In this document: positions 32,212 to 41,574 of the stretch, in pieces
How the letters are laid out: every line of letters starts with the position of its first letter
Position numbering within the stretch: position 1 is the first letter of the stretch
Assembly (NCBI RefSeq): GCF_900013425.1
Contig: NZ_FBXK01000005.1
Location: forward strand, 2,790,001 to 2,854,000
Reading direction: 5' to 3'
Length of the DNA stretch: 64,000 nucleotides
Source: Sphingobium sp. Z007
Lineage (GTDB): Bacteria; Pseudomonadota; Alphaproteobacteria; Sphingomonadales; Sphingomonadaceae
Position numbers and translations under genes: made by a program
Notes under the pieces: model-generated
What the model saw: the letters and a program-made list of their open reading frames with translations, nothing else
What the model was told of the DNA's origin: nothing
Databases searched by the model: none

Positions 32212-34812
32212 TCAGTCCAGGCTCTTGCTCGTCTGTTCGGTCACATCCTTTGACAATCCCGGTTGCGCTAGGATGCGTTGCAGTTCTGCCCGCATGAGCG
32301 CCGCGCGCCCTTCTTCGAACCGTTTCCAGCGCCCCAGCGGCGGCACCAGTTTCGCCGCCGTCTGCGGATTGAGCTTATCCAGCGCGATGATGCAGTCGGC
32401 CAGCAGGCGATAGCCCTTGCCCGACTTATGGTGGAACGCCCATTGGTTCCCGGCGAACGCGCCGAACAGAGACCGTACCCTATTGGGGTTGGCGAGCGTA
32501 AAATCCTTGTGCTCGCTAAGCTGCGCCACCAGTTCCACGGTATCGGGATGAAGCGCGAAAGCCTGGGTCTGAAACCATTTGTCGAGGGTCAGAGCGTCGG
32601 CGGCGTAGCGGTTGTAGAAGATATCCAGCGCCGCCTCGCGCTCCGCGCTGGCAGCATTGGCCAGGACCCCCAGCGCCGCCTGACGCTCGGTCATGTTGTC
32701 GGCCTCGCTGAACTGGGCGAAAGCGACGGCGGGGCCGTCCTCAGCCCCGGACGCCACCAGATAATGGAGCGCCGCGTTGCGCAGCTTCCGGGCGCCCTTG
32801 GCAGCCGGTGACAGGGAGAAAGCGCTTGCTTTGGTCCCAGCATGGATATCGCGCCAGAGCGGCGCCAGCGCGCCGCCGATCTGCTGTTGCAGGGCATCGC
32901 GTGCGGCGTGGATCGCGTCTGGATCTACCAACCGCATCTGATCGCCTAGATAGGCTTCGCTGGGCAGGCGGATCGCCTCCGCCACGAAAGCGGGATCGAG
33001 CAGCGGATCGGTGATGATATTGCGCACGGCATCGACGACGGCTGCGTCGTCCGTGGCGTGCCCCGCGATGCGGCCGATCAGCACATTGACCATCAACTGC
33101 TGCATCGCTTCATAGCGCGCGAAAGGATCGTCGTCGTGCGCCGACAGGAAGGCCAGATCGGCCTGGCTGCGGTTCGTCTCGACGATCACTGGCGCGGAAA
33201 AGCCGCGGTTGATCGACAGGATCGGCGGGACCGGGAAGCCGGTGAGGGTGAAGCTCTGCCTGGCCTGCGTCAGCATGAGCAGTTCATCACCGGGATGCTG
33301 CCCGTTAATGGGATCGAACAGGGCGGTGCGCAGCGGGATCGCCATCGGCTGTTTGTTGGTCTGGCCCGGCGTCGGCGGGATCGTCTGTTCCAGCACTAGT
33401 TCGACGCTCTGGCTCACCGGATCATGGGTGATGAGGGCGCGAACATGCGGGGTGCCGGCCTGCGCATACCATAGGCGGAACTGGGTAAGGTCGATGCCCC
33501 CGCCCTCCTCCATCGCCAGCACGAAATCCTCGCATGTGGCGGCCTGTCCGTCATGACGGTCGAAATAGAGATCGGTGCCCGCCCGGAAACGCTCGGCGCC
33601 CAGCATCAGCGCCATCATACGGATCAGCTCGGCGCCCTTGTTATAAATGGTCGCCGTGTAGAAGTTGCTGATTTCCATATAGGATTCAGGACGCACCGGA
33701 TGGGCGAGCGGTCCTGAATCCTCCTGGAACTGGGCGGCGCGCAGGATGCGCACATCTTCGATCCGCTTGACCGCATGGCTGCCCATGTCGGCGGAGAAAT
33801 TCTGGTCGCGAAAGACGGTGAAGCCTTCCTTGAGACTGAGTTGAAACCAGTCGCGACAGGTGACGCGATTGCCTGACCAGTTGTGGAAATATTCATGCGC
33901 CACCACGCCCTCGACCCCGTCATAGTCAATGTCGGTCGCCGTTTCGGGGTCAGCCAAAATATAGCGCGAATTAAAAATGTTGAGGCCCTTATTCTCCATC
34001 GCGCCGAAATTGAAGTCGGCCACGGCGACGATGTTGAACACATCCAGATCATATTCGCGGCCATAGACGCGCTCGTCCCAGGCCATGCTGTTCTTGAGCG
34101 CCTGCATGGCATGATCGGTCCGGGCCAGATCGGCTTCGCGCACCCAGATTCCAAGCTGCACCTCGCGCCCGCTCATCGTTACGAAGCGGTCGCCATTGCA
34201 GGCGAGGTCGCCCGCGACCAGCGCGAAAAGATAGCAGGGCTTGGGGAAAGGATCGTTCCAACGCGCCCAGTGGCGGCCGTCCAGCAGATCACCCTGCTCG
34301 ATGGGGTCGCCGTTGGAAAGAAGGACAGGGAAGCGCGCCTTGTCCGCTTCCATGCGCACGCTGTAGCGCGACAAGATGTCCGGCCGATCGGGGAAAAAGG
34401 TGATGCGGCGGAAACCCTCTGCCTCGCACTGGGTGCACAGCAGCCCACCGCTGGCGTAAAGACCCATCAGCTTGCTGTTGCCCTCCGGCGACAGCTCGAC
34501 CAGCGTTTCGACGCTATGCGCGCCGCCGGGCAGCGCGATGATAAGCGCGCCCGCCTCCAAATGCCATTCGTCCTGCGCCAACGGACGGCCATCGACGCAC
34601 ACGACCAGCGGCACGAGGCCTTCGCCATCAAGGCGGAGGGGGCGGTCATGATCGCCATTGCGCGTGACCGACAATGTCGTCCGCACCCTGGTCAGCGCGG
34701 GATCGAGATCGAAGTCGAGCGTGACGTCAGGCATCAGCCAGTCGGGCGGACGATAGTCCATCCGGCGAATGACGGTGGGCGCAGCGGCGTGGGTGGAGAT
34801 CATATCGGCCAT
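32212..34812 (-). CDS. pepN: aminopeptidase N (M1 family)
   Basis: An 866-residue zinc aminopeptidase that trims N-terminal residues from peptides in the cytoplasm. The substrate motif FGAMENKG and the zinc site VVAHEYFHNWSGN (HExxH) are present, with the second Glu ligand in LKEGFTVFRDQNFSAD further on, and the C-terminal helical domain of the E. coli PepN subgroup (DUF3458 type) is complete. Start at 34812 after GCGGGG; an ATG at 34803 is an alternative. It is convergent with the Mla operon and stands alone. Confidence 0.95.
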   Translation of the reverse strand: MADMISTHAAAPTVIRRMDYRPPDWLMPDVTLDFDLDPALTRVRTTLSVTRNGDHDRPLRLDGEGLVPLVVCVDGRPLAQDEWHLEAGALIIALPGGAHSVETLVELSPEGNSKLMGLYASGGLLCTQCEAEGFRRITFFPDRPDILSRYSVRMEADKARFPVLLSNGDPIEQGDLLDGRHWARWNDPFPKPCYLFALVAGDLACNGDRFVTMSGREVQLGIWVREADLARTDHAMQALKNSMAWDERVYGREYDLDVFNIVAVADFNFGAMENKGLNIFNSRYILADPETATDIDYDGVEGVVAHEYFHNWSGNRVTCRDWFQLSLKEGFTVFRDQNFSADMGSHAVKRIEDVRILRAAQFQEDSGPLAHPVRPESYMEISNFYTATIYNKGAELIRMMALMLGAERFRAGTDLYFDRHDGQAATCEDFVLAMEEGGGIDLTQFRLWYAQAGTPHVRALITHDPVSQSVELVLEQTIPPTPGQTNKQPMAIPLRTALFDPINGQHPGDELLMLTQARQSFTLTGFPVPPILSINRGFSAPVIVETNRSQADLAFLSAHDDDPFARYEAMQQLMVNVLIGRIAGHATDDAAVVDAVRNIITDPLLDPAFVAEAIRLPSEAYLGDQMRLVDPDAIHAARDALQQQIGGALAPLWRDIHAGTKASAFSLSPAAKGARKLRNAALHYLVASGAEDGPAVAFAQFSEADNMTERQAALGVLANAASAEREAALDIFYNRYAADALTLDKWFQTQAFALHPDTVELVAQLSEHKDFTLANPNRVRSLFGAFAGNQWAFHHKSGKGYRLLADCIIALDKLNPQTAAKLVPPLGRWKRFEEGRAALMRAELQRILAQPGLSKDVTEQTSKSLD

Positions 34813-34926
34813 CCCCGCAATCTAAGGAGCAGGGGGACAAAAGACCAGCGGGCTTTATGGACACGGCGTGCCGAACTTCTTGAACTTCGCGCGTATGCGC
34901 TGCGACGAGTGGGGCCGCCGTCGGTC

Positions 34927-35853
34927 CTAGATGCGCTCGCCCGACAGACGCTGGCACAGCATGTCCAGCTGGTCGAGGTTGGAATAGCGCAACGCCAAAG
35001 TGCCGCCGGTCGATGCGCCCTCATGCGCGATCTCGGCCTTCAGGCCCAATATGTCGGCCAGATGCTGCTCCAGCGCCGCGATGTCCGGGTCTTTGTCGCC
35101 AGTGCCGACGGCGCGCCTGGCCGCTGGCGCTTCGACGCCGGTCTTGACGCGGCGCACCAGTTTTTCGGTATCGCGGACGGACAAGCCCTTATCCTCGATC
35201 TGCCGCGCCAGCGCCTCGCAATCGGGCAGGCCGATCAGCGCACGGGCATGGCCCATGCTGATCCGGCTTTCCATCACCTGCTGCTGCACCGTCTGCGGCA
35301 GTTCGAGCAGGCGCATCAGGTTGGCGACATGGCTGCGCGATTTGCCGACGATACGACCCAGTGCGTCCTGGCTATGGTGAAATTCGGCGATCAGCTTGCG
35401 ATAGGCTTCCGCCTCTTCGATCGGGTTGAGATCCTCGCGCTGGATGTTTTCGATCAGCGCGATTTCAAGCGTTTCCTGCTCGTCGAAATCGCGCACGATC
35501 GCAGGGATGCGGTGCATCTGCGCCCGCTGTGCCGCACGCCACCGGCGCTCGCCCGCGATGATCTGGAACCCGCCGCCATGGGGGCGCACGATGATCGGCT
35601 GGATGACGCCGCGCTTGGCAATGCTCTCGGCCAGTTCCTGCAAAGCGCCTTCGTCGAAATGGCGACGCGGCTGTTCGGGGTGCGGCTGGATCAGCGAGAC
35701 TTCGATGCTCTGCACCGCCTTGCCATTGGCGGGGATGGCGTTGGGCGCAACCGGCTCCTCGCGCGCGACATCCCCCAACAGGGCAGACAGCCCGCGGCCC
35801 AGACCATGGGGGCGCTTGGCGATCTTGGGCTTGTCGGTCGTTTCGTCGCTCAA
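34927..35853 (-). CDS. parB: chromosome partitioning protein ParB
   Basis: ParB binds parS, spreads using CTP and, with ParA, segregates the origin; in alphaproteobacteria it also anchors MipZ. The 308-residue protein has the N-terminal RPHGLGRGLSALLGD ParA-stimulating segment, the CTPase motifs GERRWRAA and ENIQREDLNP, a helix-turn-helix region (QDALGRIVGKSRSHVANLMRL) and a C-terminal dimerisation domain ending RLSGERI. The start must be the TTG at 35853: it lies after AGGAGG, overlaps the parA stop by 4 bases, and gives the expected N-terminus; no ATG suits. Confidence 0.95.
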   Translation of the reverse strand: MSDETTDKPKIAKRPHGLGRGLSALLGDVAREEPVAPNAIPANGKAVQSIEVSLIQPHPEQPRRHFDEGALQELAESIAKRGVIQPIIVRPHGGGFQIIAGERRWRAAQRAQMHRIPAIVRDFDEQETLEIALIENIQREDLNPIEEAEAYRKLIAEFHHSQDALGRIVGKSRSHVANLMRLLELPQTVQQQVMESRISMGHARALIGLPDCEALARQIEDKGLSVRDTEKLVRRVKTGVEAPAARRAVGTGDKDPDIAALEQHLADILGLKAEIAHEGASTGGTLALRYSNLDQLDMLCQRLSGERI

Positions 35854-36632
35854 GCAGCAACCTCCTGTCGGGGCAGGCGCGCGATCAGTTCGCGCGCCAG
35901 ACGCATATAGGCTTCGGACCCCGAACAGCGGAAGTCGTAGATGAGAGCGGGTACGCCATGGCTGGGCGCTTCGGACAGGCGGACATTGCGCGGGATGACG
36001 GTCGAGAAGACGAGATCGCCCAGGCACGCGCGCACATCGTCGGCGACCTGATCGGTCAGGCGATTGCGGCGATCATACATGGTCAGCGCCACGCCCATGA
36101 TCGACAGGCCGGGGTTGAAACGGCCACGGATACGCTCGACCGTCTGGAGCAGTTGCGAGAGACCTTCCAATGCAAAAAATTCGCATTGGAGCGGCACCAG
36201 CAGATATTGTGCGCCCACCATCGCATTGATTGTGAGCAAGCCCAGCGAAGGCGGGCAGTCGATCAGGCAGATGTCCCAACGCCCCGGCTGGGCTTCGGCC
36301 AGCACGCGCTCCAGCCTGTGAGTGCGCTGCTCATAATCGATCAGTTCGATTTCGCAGCCCGATAAGTCTTGCGTTGCAGGAACCAGGTCGAGCTTGGGAA
36401 CCCGCGTGGCGATGACCGTGTCGTCCAAAGCGCAATTGCCGACCAGCAGGTCGTAGCTGGATTGCGCGCGGTCGGCATGACCGACGCCAAGACCGGTAGA
36501 GGCATTGCCCTGCGGATCGAGATCGACCAACAACACGCGCAAGCCCGTGGCTGCCAGACCAGTCGCAAGATTGATCGCGGTGGTGGTCTTACCCACGCCG
36601 CCCTTCTGATTGGCGATGGCGATACGGATCAT
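35850..36632 (-). CDS. parA: chromosome partitioning ATPase ParA
   Basis: A 260-residue ParA (Soj) ATPase that forms nucleoid-bound dimers and pulls ParB-parS complexes. The deviant Walker A motif KGGVGKTTTAIN is near residue 10, with DLDPQGNASTGLG, the Walker B-like LIDCPPSLGLLTINAM and the arginine-rich DNA-binding C-terminal part. It starts two bases after the rsmG stop and overlaps the downstream parB start by 4 bases, giving the classical rsmG-parA-parB order. It is distinct from MipZ at 7560-8366. Confidence 0.97.
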   Translation of the reverse strand: MIRIAIANQKGGVGKTTTAINLATGLAATGLRVLLVDLDPQGNASTGLGVGHADRAQSSYDLLVGNCALDDTVIATRVPKLDLVPATQDLSGCEIELIDYEQRTHRLERVLAEAQPGRWDICLIDCPPSLGLLTINAMVGAQYLLVPLQCEFFALEGLSQLLQTVERIRGRFNPGLSIMGVALTMYDRRNRLTDQVADDVRACLGDLVFSTVIPRNVRLSEAPSHGVPALIYDFRCSGSEAYMRLARELIARLPRQEVAA

Positions 36633-36634
36633 CC

Positions 36635-37270
36635 TCAGCCTTTCCTTTTGGCGGGCTTTACGGCGTGGGCCACGATGATGGCGCTGTCGTCATCCGTTAT
36701 GCTGGGTTCCACGTGAAACACACCTTGCCATGCCGGACGCGCCGCCTCCAGTTCATTTTGCGCATTTCGTCCTTTGGGCAGCACCCAAAGGCTGTTTTTG
36801 TCGGAAAGATGCAGTGCTGATTCGAATAGCTTGGGCAAAGGCGCGTAGGCGCGGGCGCTGATGACGGCGGCTCGCGCGGGCGGGACCATTTCGACACGAC
36901 CGCCAAAGACGCGGGCATGGGTCAGGCCCAGTTCGGCAATCACGCTTTCCAGAAAATCGATCCGCTTGCGCCGGGATTCGACCATTATCAACGGGCGGTC
37001 GGATAGGCAGGCGAGCACGATACCGGGAAGGCCAGCGCCCGATCCAAGATCGATCCAGTGCCCCTCGGCCGCGTGTTCGGTGTGACGGAGCAGCTGCGCG
37101 GAATCGACGATATGCCGCACCCAAATATGGGGACGAGTCGATTGTGCGATCAAATTCTGCTCGTCCATGGCGGACAGGAGGATGGCGACATAGCGTTCGA
37201 GCCTGCCCCATGTTTCACGTGAAACATCGCAATGCGCTGTCAGCCAAGCGCGGGCTTCCTCTTCGGTCAC
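36635..37270 (-). CDS. rsmG: 16S rRNA (guanine527-N7)-methyltransferase RsmG
   Basis: RsmG (GidB) methylates G527 of 16S rRNA with S-adenosylmethionine; loss gives low-level streptomycin resistance in many bacteria. The 211-residue protein has the SAM-binding [12 protein letters not shown] motif near residue 77 and the [13 protein letters not shown] segment. The N-terminal peptide [10 protein letters not shown] is encoded by a perfect parS sequence, and a second parS-like site encodes VFHVEPS near the C-terminus. It overlaps mnmG by 4 bases and is followed directly by parA. The parS inside the coding region is conserved among alphaproteobacteria. Confidence 0.96.
   Translation of the reverse strand: MTEEEARAWLTAHCDVSRETWGRLERYVAILLSAMDEQNLIAQSTRPHIWVRHIVDSAQLLRHTEHAAEGHWIDLGSGAGLPGIVLACLSDRPLIMVESRRKRIDFLESVIAELGLTHARVFGGRVEMVPPARAAVISARAYAPLPKLFESALHLSDKNSLWVLPKGRNAQNELEAARPAWQGVFHVEPSITDDDSAIIVAHAVKPAKRKG
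36705..36720. promoter_or_regulatory. parS-like site in the 3' part of rsmG
   Basis: GGTTCCACGTGAAACA matches 14 of 16 bases of the parS consensus with the central CACGTG intact. Read on minus it is TGTTTCACGTGGAACC, identical to the site at 61124-61139. Confidence 0.65.
37211..37226. promoter_or_regulatory. parS: parS, perfect 16-bp centromere site
   Basis: TGTTTCACGTGAAACA, the exact ParB-binding consensus, lying inside the 5' end of rsmG and about 1.4 kb from parB. This is the strongest of five parS-like sites in the window. Confidence 0.95.
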
Positions 37271-39117
37271 GCAGCCACCCGGCGGACATGGATCAGGATC
37301 GCCGCCAGCGCCGCCGGGGTAATGCCGCGGATGCGACCGGCGGCCGCCAGCGTGTCGGGACGGGCGGCGTCGAGGCGCTCGATCATCTCGGTCGATAACC
37401 CGCCGATGGTGCGGAAATTAAAATCGACAGGGATGATGACACGCTCATTGCGGCGCAGTTCGGCGATCTCGCTATCCTGTCGTTGCAGATAGGGGGCGTA
37501 ATGGGCGTCCTCCAATATTTCGTCGCGCAGGTCGGCGGGGGCAGCGCGCAGCGTCGGCGCGAGCGCGCACAGCAACGCCCGATCGACTTCGGGGAAGCGC
37601 GCCCATTCGAACAAGCTGCGTCGTGCACCATCCTGCCGGACCATCGCGCCCGCACGCGCCATCTCACTGGCGGTCCTGGGCTGGGCGAGTTCCGCCTCGA
37701 TCGCGGCGCGCCGCGTCTGGCGCTCGGCCAATCGGGCTGCGCGATCGCGACCAATCACGCCATGGGCGAGACCGATCGGACCCAACCGCGTCTCCGCATT
37801 GTCGGCACGCAACCGCAGCCGATATTCGGCGCGGGCCGTGAGCATCCGATAGGGCTCGGTGACACCCTGCAAAACGAGGTCGTCGATCATCACGCCGATA
37901 TAACTGCTGGCACGGTCCAGGATCATCGGTGCTTCGCCGCGCGCACGGGCGGCGGCATTGGTACCGGCGACCAGCCCTTGCGCGGCTGCTTCTTCATAGC
38001 CTGTCGTGCCGTTGATCTGACCGGCGCAGAACAGGCCGGTCAGTTGGCGCACTTCCAGCGTGGAATCGAGCGCGCGCGGATCGACATGGTCATATTCGAC
38101 TGCATAGCCCGGAACGGCGATGATGGCCTGCTCCAGCCCGGGCATCGATCTCACCATGGCGATCTGCACGTCGGTCGGCAGCGAGGTGCTGATGCCATTG
38201 GGATAGACGAGCGGATCGTCCAGCCCTTCCGGTTCCAGGAAAATCTGATGCCCGTCCCGATCGCCGAAGCGCACGACCTTGTCCTCGATAGACGGGCAAT
38301 AACGCGGTCCCCGCCCCTCGATCGCCCCGCTGAACAAGGGCGACCGGTCCATGCCATCGCGGATGATCGCATGGGTGGCGTCGTTGGTGCGGGTGATGGC
38401 GCAGGCAAGTTGCGGCAGCACGCGGCGCGACGAGAGAGGCGACATGGTCCACGCCTCCCCGTCCGACGGCTGCGTTTCCAGACGCGCCCAATCGATGGTG
38501 CGGCCATCGAGGCGAGGCGGCGTGCCCGTCTTGAGCCGAGCGATCGGCAGGCCGAGGTCGCGCAACTGAATACCCAAAGCGCTAGCGGCCCGTTCGCCGA
38601 TCCGCCCGCCGGTCTCGCGCTCATCCCCGCGGAAGAGCTTGCCGCCAAGGAATGTGCCGGTGGCCAGCACCACCGTCGGCGCAGCGATGGTCCGGCCGTC
38701 GGCCAATGCGATGCCTGCGATCGCGTCTCCGTCGATCAGCAAGGCGTCGGCTTCGCCCTCAACAATCTCCAGCCCCAACTGCGCGTCGAGCATCTGGTGG
38801 ATGGCGGCACGATACCGTTTACGATCTGCCTGCACGCGCGGCCCCTGCACGGCGGCACCCTTGCTGCTATTGAGCATCCGATAATGGATGGCGGCGGCGT
38901 CGGCGGCGCGCGCGATCAGCCCATCGAGCGCATCGACTTCGCGCACCAAATGACCCTTGCCCAACCCGCCGATCGCCGGATTGCAGGACATGGCACCAAC
39001 GGTATCGCGGGCGAAGGTGAGCAGCGCCACCGACGCGCCCTTGCGCGCTGCGGCAGCGGCTGCCTCACAGCCGGCATGGCCGCCCCCGACCACGATCACA
39101 TCATAACGTCTTTGCAT
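37267..39117 (-). CDS. mnmG: tRNA uridine-5-carboxymethylaminomethyl modification enzyme MnmG
   Basis: MnmG (GidA) with MnmE adds cmnm5 to U34 of tRNAs, using FAD and methylenetetrahydrofolate. The 616-residue protein starts with the FAD-binding [19 protein letters not shown], includes [22 protein letters not shown], the [13 protein letters not shown] segment with the Cys-containing insertions and the C-terminal SRAEYRL-like region and helix bundle. Length is close to E. coli MnmG (629). It overlaps rsmG by 4 bases and is preceded by mnmE 59 bp upstream, with a parS-like palindrome in that gap. Confidence 0.97.
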   Translation of the reverse strand: MQRRYDVIVVGGGHAGCEAAAAAARKGASVALLTFARDTVGAMSCNPAIGGLGKGHLVREVDALDGLIARAADAAAIHYRMLNSSKGAAVQGPRVQADRKRYRAAIHQMLDAQLGLEIVEGEADALLIDGDAIAGIALADGRTIAAPTVVLATGTFLGGKLFRGDERETGGRIGERAASALGIQLRDLGLPIARLKTGTPPRLDGRTIDWARLETQPSDGEAWTMSPLSSRRVLPQLACAITRTNDATHAIIRDGMDRSPLFSGAIEGRGPRYCPSIEDKVVRFGDRDGHQIFLEPEGLDDPLVYPNGISTSLPTDVQIAMVRSMPGLEQAIIAVPGYAVEYDHVDPRALDSTLEVRQLTGLFCAGQINGTTGYEEAAAQGLVAGTNAAARARGEAPMILDRASSYIGVMIDDLVLQGVTEPYRMLTARAEYRLRLRADNAETRLGPIGLAHGVIGRDRAARLAERQTRRAAIEAELAQPRTASEMARAGAMVRQDGARRSLFEWARFPEVDRALLCALAPTLRAAPADLRDEILEDAHYAPYLQRQDSEIAELRRNERVIIPVDFNFRTIGGLSTEMIERLDAARPDTLAAAGRIRGITPAALAAILIHVRRVAA

Positions 39118-39156
39118 GGCCGCCCCTTATCAGAATGAAGGGGGGTGGGTCAAAAG

Positions 39157-39172
39157 CGTTCCACGTGGAACA
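39157..39172. promoter_or_regulatory. parS-like palindrome between mnmE and mnmG
   Basis: CGTTCCACGTGGAACA: the core GTTCCACGTGGAAC is a perfect palindrome, 13 of 16 bases match parS. It lies in the short gap before mnmG, so ParB binding here could also affect mnmG expression. Confidence 0.55.
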
Positions 39173-39176
39173 TGCA

Positions 39177-40469
39177 TCATTTGCCGATGCAGAAACCCGC
39201 AAAGAGACGGTCCAGCATATCTTCGGTTCCCGCCTGCCCGGTCAGCGCATCGATGGTGCGGCGGGCTTGTCGCAAATCTTCAGCGATGACGAGCAAATCA
39301 TCGGTCGCACCAGCCGTTGCGAGATGCGCGTATAACTGTCCAACTTGCTGTCTCTGGCGCGCGTGCAGGGCATAGTCGCCCTCCCCCGGCAGAAGTGCCG
39401 CAGCGCGTTCCTGAAGCGTGGCGATCAGCCTGTCCATGCCTTCGCCGGTGCAGGCGGACAGGCGCAGGCCGGGACGATCAGGACCGCTACGGTCGGACTG
39501 CGCGGCAATCAACAGGGCATCGGCGTGGGGCAGTTCAGCCGCGTCGCCCAGCCACAGGATGATGTCGGCCGCGTCCAGCGCGGCGCGGGCGCGGTCCATG
39601 CCGATCGCCTCGATCACATCGTCCGTTTCGCCGCGCAGGCCGGCGGTGTCGGTGAAGAGGAAGGCGGTGCCGCCGATCGCGGCCGGCACTTCGATACGGT
39701 CGCGGGTGGTGCCCGCGATTTCGGATACGATCGCCGCGTCGCGCCCGACCAATGCATTGAGCAGCGTCGACTTGCCGGCATTGGGTGGCCCGGCCAGCAC
39801 GACGCGGATGCCATCGCGCAGCCGCTCGGCCGATGGCGCAGCCAGGACGGCGGCGACGTCTTGCGCCAATGCGGCGATCCCCGCGCCGATCCGCGTTTCG
39901 ATCGCGGCGTCGGGCACATCATCCTCGTCCGAGAAGTCGAGCGCCGCCTCAGCCATGGCGGACAGGTCGAGCAAGCCAAGCCGCCAGCCGTCGATGCGGC
40001 GCGAAAAATGCCCTTCCGCCATCAGCAAGGCGGCGCGGCGCTGGCCCTGGGTTTCGGCGGCGAGCAGGTCGGACAGGCCCTCTATCGCGTTCAGGTCCAT
40101 GCGGCCATGAGCGAAAGCGCGGCGAGTGAACTCCCCCGCCTCGGCTCGCCGTAATCCGGGCATGGCCGCCAGCGCCTCCTCCACCGCCGCCACCACGGCG
40201 CGACCGCCATGGCAATGGAGTTCGGCCATATCCTCGCCCGTGACGGTCGACGGACCGGGCAACCACAGCACCAGCGCACGATCAAGCGGCGCATCGTCGC
40301 GCGGGTCTTTCAGCAACGCCAGGCTCGCGCTGCGCGGTGAAGGCAAGCGACGGGCCAAGGTCGCAAGCGCCGCCCCCGCCTGCCCTCCGCTTATCCGTAT
40401 GACCGCAATCCCTGCCGGCGGCGCACCGCTGGACAGGGCGAATATCGTGTCGCCATCGGGACCGGTCAC
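39177..40469 (-). CDS. mnmE: tRNA modification GTPase MnmE
   Basis: MnmE (TrmE) is the GTPase partner of MnmG in wobble-uridine modification. The 430-residue protein has the N-terminal formyl-THF-binding domain (DTIFALSSGAPPAGIAVIRISG), the helical domain, an inserted G domain with P-loop GPPNAGKSTLL (near 220) and DTAGLR, and the invariant C-terminal CIGK. It starts four bases after the DUF6489 gene stop, so the two are likely co-transcribed, with mnmG, rsmG, parA and parB further down. Confidence 0.97.
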   Translation of the reverse strand: MTGPDGDTIFALSSGAPPAGIAVIRISGGQAGAALATLARRLPSPRSASLALLKDPRDDAPLDRALVLWLPGPSTVTGEDMAELHCHGGRAVVAAVEEALAAMPGLRRAEAGEFTRRAFAHGRMDLNAIEGLSDLLAAETQGQRRAALLMAEGHFSRRIDGWRLGLLDLSAMAEAALDFSDEDDVPDAAIETRIGAGIAALAQDVAAVLAAPSAERLRDGIRVVLAGPPNAGKSTLLNALVGRDAAIVSEIAGTTRDRIEVPAAIGGTAFLFTDTAGLRGETDDVIEAIGMDRARAALDAADIILWLGDAAELPHADALLIAAQSDRSGPDRPGLRLSACTGEGMDRLIATLQERAAALLPGEGDYALHARQRQQVGQLYAHLATAGATDDLLVIAEDLRQARRTIDALTGQAGTEDMLDRLFAGFCIGK

Positions 40470-40473
40470 AGGC

Positions 40474-40722
40474 TTATTTCTTTTCGCCGCCGGACATGCC
40501 CGCCAGGCCCATATTCATCATCTGCTGAAACAGACGCATACCTGCATCGCCCATCGGCGAGAAGCTCTTGAACAGTGTTTCCATCTGCTCGACATTGGCG
40601 ACGCCGTCGAAGCCGTCCAGCATCGTCTTGATATATTTGTCATGGATGGGGGTGACATCGGGCAGGCCCAGGAAGGAGCGCGCTTCGGCCGGTGTGCAGT
40701 CCACGTCGACGGTAACCTTCAT
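40474..40722 (-). CDS. DUF6489 family protein
   Basis: An 82-residue protein starting MKVTVDVDCTPAEARSFLGL and containing a Met-rich C-terminal helix (FQQMMNMGLAGMSGG) and a Lys-Lys end. It fits the small alphaproteobacterial DUF6489 family, for which no function is known. A phasin-like or coiled-coil interaction role would suit the amphipathic helices, but this is only inference. It lies four bases before mnmE on the same strand and heads the mnmE-to-parB series; it is divergent from the dienelactone-hydrolase-like gene. Confidence 0.82.
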   Translation of the reverse strand: MKVTVDVDCTPAEARSFLGLPDVTPIHDKYIKTMLDGFDGVANVEQMETLFKSFSPMGDAGMRLFQQMMNMGLAGMSGGEKK

Positions 40723-40872
40723 GTCGCTGCCCTTTCCTTCGGCCTGGCATTATTGCGGACCGTCATGCCGCAACTGGCCGCATCAAAGCAAATTTTTAAC
40801 GCGCCTTGCGGTTGCGCGCTGATCCGGATCGGCCAATATGCGCGGCATATTTCATGACAAAAGGATAGCGAC

Positions 40873-41574
40873 ATGGGCGATTTCATTCCGATCAAGACAC
40901 TGGAAGGCGATGCGCAGTTCGACACCTATGTGTCGAAGCCCGAAGAGGATGCCACCGCGGCGATCATCGTCATCCAGGAAATTTTCGGGGTGAATGAAGG
41001 TATCCGCGCGAAATGCGATAGCTGGGCCAAGGCCGGTTACCTTGCCTACGCGCCCGATCTGTTCTGGCGGATCGAACCGCATATCGAACTGGACGCCGAT
41101 GTGCCGGAACAGATGGACACGGCGCTGGGGTTGATACCCAAGTTCAACCAGGATCAGGGCATCCGCGATATCGAAGCGACGATCAAGGCGGCGCGCGCGG
41201 CGTTGGGCCACGATAGCAAAGTCGGCTTGGTCGGCTATTGCCTGGGCGGGCGTCTGGCTTTTATGAGCGCCTGCCGCACCGATGGCGATGCATTCGTGGG
41301 CTATTATGGCGTCGGCATCGACGGCCTGCTGGGCGAACAGCAGGCGATCGGCAAGCCCGTGCTGCTGCATGTGCCGACCGCCGATCACTTCGTCCTGCCC
41401 GACGCGCAGAAAGCGATGCATGAGGGTCTAGCCGACAACCGCCATGTGACGCTGTATGATTATGAAGGGCTGGACCATGGTTTCGCCGCCGAGATGGGCC
41501 AACGTCGCGACGAAGCCGGCGCCGAACTCGCGGACGGCCGCACCGCCGATTTCTTCGCCGAGCATCTCGCCTGA
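40873..41574 (+). CDS. dienelactone hydrolase family protein
   Basis: A 233-residue alpha/beta hydrolase. The nucleophile is Cys in GYCLGGRLAFMSAC (near 121), with acid Asp in PTADHFVLPDA and His in GLDHGFAAEM, the Cys-Asp-His triad of dienelactone hydrolases. The EIFGVNEGIRAKCDSWAKAGYLAYAPDLF segment is also typical. True dienelactone hydrolases act in chlorocatechol breakdown, but many members have other ester substrates, and no catabolic cluster is here. The stop overlaps the start of the quinone oxidoreductase gene by one base. Confidence 0.9.
   Translation: MGDFIPIKTLEGDAQFDTYVSKPEEDATAAIIVIQEIFGVNEGIRAKCDSWAKAGYLAYAPDLFWRIEPHIELDADVPEQMDTALGLIPKFNQDQGIRDIEATIKAARAALGHDSKVGLVGYCLGGRLAFMSACRTDGDAFVGYYGVGIDGLLGEQQAIGKPVLLHVPTADHFVLPDAQKAMHEGLADNRHVTLYDYEGLDHGFAAEMGQRRDEAGAELADGRTADFFAEHLA

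Noticed and set aside
33883..35910. Long open frame on plus, opposite pepN and parB
   Set aside because: Antisense shadow of PepN and ParB, both with firm motifs; composition typical of reverse-strand GC bias.
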